Below are positions 60,377 to 64,000 of a stretch of DNA of 64,000 nt, piece after piece (position 1 is the first letter of the stretch; the number at the start of each line of letters is the position of its first letter). Origin of the DNA: Parascedosporium putredinis (lineage: Eukaryota; Ascomycota; Sordariomycetes; Microascales; Microascaceae). Location of the stretch: NCBI GenBank assembly GCA_949357655.1, contig CASHTG010000012.1, positions 2,852,001-2,916,000 of the forward strand. Reading direction: 5' to 3'. Position numbers and translations under genes: made by a program. The notes under the pieces were generated by a model. The model was not told the DNA's origin, searched no databases, and saw only the letters and a program-made list of their open reading frames with translations.

Positions 60377-63300
60377 TTAGATACGCTGGTAGAAAAGGAT
60401 GTACGCAACAGACTTGTCGTTGTTGCCGTCTTGCCCAGACTTGGTCTTGGCCGTTGCCTTGCCTCCTCCATTGACAACGTTGCTCCATCGCTTCGGTCCC
60501 CCATTGGCTCCCGACGGAACCTGCTTCCAACCCTCATCGTCGCCAGTGTCCTCATCATTCATGGCGCCAAACCTATTACCGGCACCGCCGTTGACGTTGC
60601 CGTCCCTGCGTGTCTCCTTGGCCACCTCCTCCTCGGTTCCGCCTCGCGCCACGTCCTCGGCACGGACGGGTTCAATCTTGGTATCATCGATCCGTATCCA
60701 CTGCGAGCCGTCTTGACGCCGCACATCTGCCGTGTAATGGCCCACGCTCGCATTCTTGCCGTGATGGTAGACGACGGCGAAGAGCTTATAGCGGGGCAAC
60801 TTGCCCCCAAGCTCGCCACCTTCTGCCTGGAGAGAACCTCCCGGGGATGTCCAGCTCCAGCGGGTAGCCTACCTTTTGGCAATCTTGAGAGTGCCCCCAG
60901 CGGCGTCAAACTGGAACCTCTTGAGGTGAAGAATGAGAACAGGCGGAAGCTCGTCGATGAGGACCTGCTTATAAGCCTCCACGTTCTTGCCTCGTAGAGA
61001 GTTGAAGTCGCCCTGTAGCTTCTCCTGGGAAGTCAAGCCCTTGAGCGCATCGGTAATCGTGTGCACATGCGGGGAGCCAATATCAAGCTGCAGGGGCTGA
61101 TAGGGTTCCGTGGTGATGGAGGGCTTGAGTCCGGGAACGCGCAGCTCTGATCGCAACAATCCACCAAAAATCTTGCTAATCGGCGAGGACGAGGCAGACC
61201 CCGAGGAGCGGGTGATGACCGATCTCTGACGAGGGCCCACTTCAAGCCAGACCGCATCGTCCTGCTCCGTGGCCGAGTCACCGCTAGTGCTCGGGGCCTT
61301 GGCTGGCGTGCCAACTCCCATGACCTTGGAGCATTCGTCGTCTAGCGCTTGGAGAAGCCAACCAAGGAACTCTTCGGCATCCTGTTGATGTCCTTGCTAT
61401 TACAATGCAAACCACGGTTAGTCATTGAAAATGATGGTTTCCCTACATATCGAAACACTTCTCGGGACGGGAATCAAGCTAACCTCAAGAGTAGCAAACC
61501 ATTTGGATCTCTTCATCTCATCATACAAGAAATTGGGCGTGAGAGGATCTCCGTAGGTCCTGTCCTTGCCCTTGATAGCTTCCTGCAGCTGATCCGCGGA
61601 AGCAGAGGCGATGACGCGGAATTCGCGCATAAACACAATCCTATAGCGTGGTGTGAGCGACTCATCTTCAATTCATACGTAACCCATTCTGCTTGGCGGT
61701 TCATCAAGCGGCGTGGCGGGACTCACATGGCATCTATTAAAGGAGTTTCACTCTTGAAGCTATGGACAGCATTTTTGCTGACCTGATCGAGGAAGTCGTA
61801 GAATGGTGTACAGAAAAGAAGGACTTGCAAAACCTAGATGCTGTGTTAGAAAGAAGGATCTTTGCGCACGACGGGCGCAGTGGGGTTGCTTACAGAATTC
61901 ATATAACACATGTTTCCTCCGTTGGTTAGGCCTCTTGGCTCTATCTGGGTAACGGAGGAGGAGGCCCCGACACGATACGCGCGGAGGGCCTCCGCTAGGG
62001 ACTCGGAACCCGCCCTCGAAAGCCCACTGAAGCCTCCGTTTTGGAACGCGGCCATACCAGCTGCGGCGCCTGCCGAGGCAGCAGAGGCAGCGGCGGCGGC
62101 AGCAGCCCCAGATGACTTCATTGCCGATGCGGAACCGGAGAGAAGACTAGCCCATGACTTGGGCTTCTGGGGGCCGGAGCGGAAGTGGCCGGGGCCTCCT
62201 CCGATGTGACCTCCTGCTCCTCAACGCTGTCTGACGCTAGCTTGGTGGGTTCCGTGTGGGCATTATCACTAACGCCACTCGTTGAAGCCTTGGTCTCCTT
62301 TGGCCCGACTTTAGGGAGCACAGGAACAACAGGGACCGCAGGTCGAGTGGCTGACTTTGCGGATTGAGGAGAGGCAGTGGCGGCGGCCTGTGTGGAGGCG
62401 GGTGTAGATGGGATCGTAGACTCCGCGTCGGTCGGGTGATCCTGGGAAATTACCGGTTCTGGTTTCGTCGCCGCGGTGTCCTTGGCTACTTGGGCAGCTT
62501 CAGCCTCCTGCGACTTGGCGAGGTCTGCAGCTGTAACTCTCGCAGCCTCGTTGGCAGCGCCTTCATGCTGCTCGACGGGCAGCTCAACACTGCTTCCACC
62601 GGCCAAAGGCTGCATCTGTTTTCTCCGAGACTTCTTCAACGTTCTCTTAGGAAAGGGCTCGTCTGGCCGACTGAGCCACGGGATCTAAAAACCATGGTAA
62701 AAGGCAAAGTTAGTTTGAAAGCAGCTATCGACCGGCTCTGGATTCGCGAGCCGAGGGTAGATGAATTCAACTTACGGGAGCACGGAATGGCGGCCTCTCT
62801 TCGACAACGGGTGTATGATGCTCTGGTTCTTGTTCAGGGGGTTGGCTGAGCTTTGGCTTCAACAACATGTGTCGTCGTCGGCGTGTCGCGCGCGGGCGGG
62901 ACATGGGGAGAGTGGGTCGAGGAGGGAGTATGGGAAGGGATCGGGGCGGGAATCGGGGGCGGTTGATATGGCGTCGAGAGGACGGGCGAGTTTTGCGACT
63001 GTCTTGAGGAGTAGTTCTGTTGGACACTGACGCCCATCATGGGCACATACTGATGCATTGGAGGAGGCGAGCGGCCGTAGGGTGGTGCCGCCTGATACGG
63101 CATATACCCGTGAGACTGCATAGCGCCATTCTGGTATTGGGCATGGTGATGCATCGGCGGGTAGTACGGGGCCTGATAAGGAGGGATGGGATTGTGGTAA
63201 TAATGCATTGGCTGGTGCTGATGGTAGTGCTGGTGGTAGTGCTGGGGTCCGCGTCGGCCGCGACCGCCACCACCACCGCCGCCGTGCGACGGACCTGTCG

Positions 63301-63379
63301 GCATGTCGCCGTTTGCAGTGATTGAAGGTCCGCCCGGCCCCTGCATGGCTGGCCCAGCCGGCAGATGACGGTTGTTCAT
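60377..63379 (-). CDS. Ubiquitin carboxyl-terminal hydrolase, Ubp3/USP10 family
   Basis: Cysteine protease that removes ubiquitin; yeast Ubp3 acts with Bre5 in vesicle traffic and ribophagy (family knowledge). Exons: 63379-62776, 62684-61894, 61833-61727, 61640-61484 and 61396-60377. The N-terminal third is disordered: a seven-Gly run, His/Tyr/Pro-rich repeats, then Ala/Thr/Pro-rich sequence. It contains IPWLSRPDEPFPKR, typical of Ubp3. The catalytic core starts GLTNGGNMCYMNS (nucleophilic Cys), then VLQVLLFCTPFYDFLDQVS, GHQQDAEEFLGWLLQALDDE, DELPPVLILHLKRFQFD, and GHYTADVRRQ with the catalytic His; WIRIDDT holds the Asp. C-terminus VAYILFYQRI. Frame changes near 62850, 62170, 60872 and two near 60800-60850 are single-base losses in C, A or G runs. 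About 890 residues. Confidence 0.93.
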
Positions 63380-64000
63380 CCTGCCGGCTTGGGAATTTGT
63401 TGTGAGAGTGCCGGTCCACCGTTTGGACTGACACTTTCAGCTGAACCTCCAACGCCGGGATAGTCTCTTGAGCCTATCAAGAAGTTCCGAGCAATGAGGA
63501 GATGGAAAAAGAGATGGAGTCCGATGTGCTTGGCGAATTACGACCAAAGAGGTTGGAGGCTCCGGTCACGGATCGCGTTGGTCGAGATGACGGCAAGGCG
63601 CCCGTGTTTTTGCGTCGCTGGTCTGATATAGTAGTAGGTACGGAAAAACGGACGAGAGGAACCGCAAAAGTAGAAGAGGTGAAGGAAGGAGAAGAAGAGA
63701 AAGGTAACAAAAGGGGGAAGATGAAGGAATGGAAGAAGCGCTAAATGGAGGAAAAGACAAAGAATAGATCGCGTTGCGAATGGAAACTGGCGCGCTGGGA
63801 TGATGTTGGAATGGTGGGTGCCTCCCAATTCGAGGACATTTCTGCGCCTTGAGAAAATGCAAAATTTAAGCCGGAGTTTATTCGCGGCTGCAAGGAGCTT
63901 GGCTTGGCCTTGCCGCCTTGACCACCCGCGATGACTAATCTACACCGTGTTAGCTCAACGCTGCGACATGGCAGCTCTCATCCTGCGAGAGGTTTTTCTT
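63380..64000. other. Upstream region of the ubiquitin hydrolase gene
   Basis: No gene seen. A purine-rich tract (63640-63760) lies here; the open frames on either strand are products of that composition. Confidence 0.5.

Noticed and set aside
60817..60872. GT...AG pair in the ubiquitin hydrolase gene that could be an intron
   Set aside because: The segment encodes GYPLELDIP, a conserved part of the catalytic domain; a missing base explains the stop better.

Overview
This window is nuclear DNA of a filamentous ascomycete (Pezizomycotina, most likely a Sordariomycete). The genes carry short GT-AG introns and encode proteins with clear fungal relatives. The GC-normal gene space is broken by an 18.7 kb block that is almost pure A+T with CpA, TpG and CpG virtually absent, the footprint of repeat-induced point mutation (RIP). 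No rRNA, tRNA or CRISPR was found.

Layout. 1.9-2.7 kb (-): conserved fungal protein without an assigned function. 3.35-4.88 kb (+): WD40 repair factor of the CSA/ERCC8/Rad28 family. 5.96-6.90 kb (-): single-pass membrane protein with a C-terminal WSC domain. 8,635-27,307: a Ty1/Copia retrotransposon (237-240 bp LTRs, 5-bp target duplication CCAAG) invaded by a Ty3/Gypsy chromoviral element with 412-bp LTRs and by a second, truncated, inverted Gypsy copy. 28.1-28.45 kb: a separate Gypsy reverse-transcriptase relic that is not RIP-mutated. 28.8-29.76 kb (-): Atg5. 30.3-31.66 kb (-): repeat protein with five NKLDPRVDSD-type units. 35.37-35.96 kb (+): MARVEL-type four-pass membrane protein. 37.18-39.44 kb (+): AidB-like acyl-CoA dehydrogenase. 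40.56-42.21 kb (+): endonuclease III (NTH1). 44.37-44.74 kb (-): AN1 zinc-finger protein. 51.0-52.66 kb (-): glutathione-dependent formaldehyde dehydrogenase. 54.6-58.09 kb (+): nucleoporin Nup85. 58.48-59.0 kb (-): DUF952 protein. 60.38-63.38 kb (-): Ubp3/USP10-type ubiquitin hydrolase.

The most important technical observation is that many of these conserved genes are interrupted by single-base losses, nearly always in G/C (sometimes A/T) homopolymers. In the repeat protein the same C is missing in every one of its five repeats. The reading frame resumes with conserved sequence each time, so I treat these as real genes carrying systematic sequence-consensus errors, not pseudogenes. Genes with few such runs (Atg5, MARVEL protein, formaldehyde dehydrogenase, DUF952) are intact.

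The genes are mostly unrelated housekeeping genes. Three touch DNA repair: CSA (transcription-coupled repair), AidB-like (alkylation response) and NTH1 (oxidised pyrimidines), the last two adjacent and codirectional. I found no convincing new multi-gene system. The most unusual structures are the nested, partly inverted retrotransposon block and a 2.6 kb unexplained segment inside the Gypsy element.
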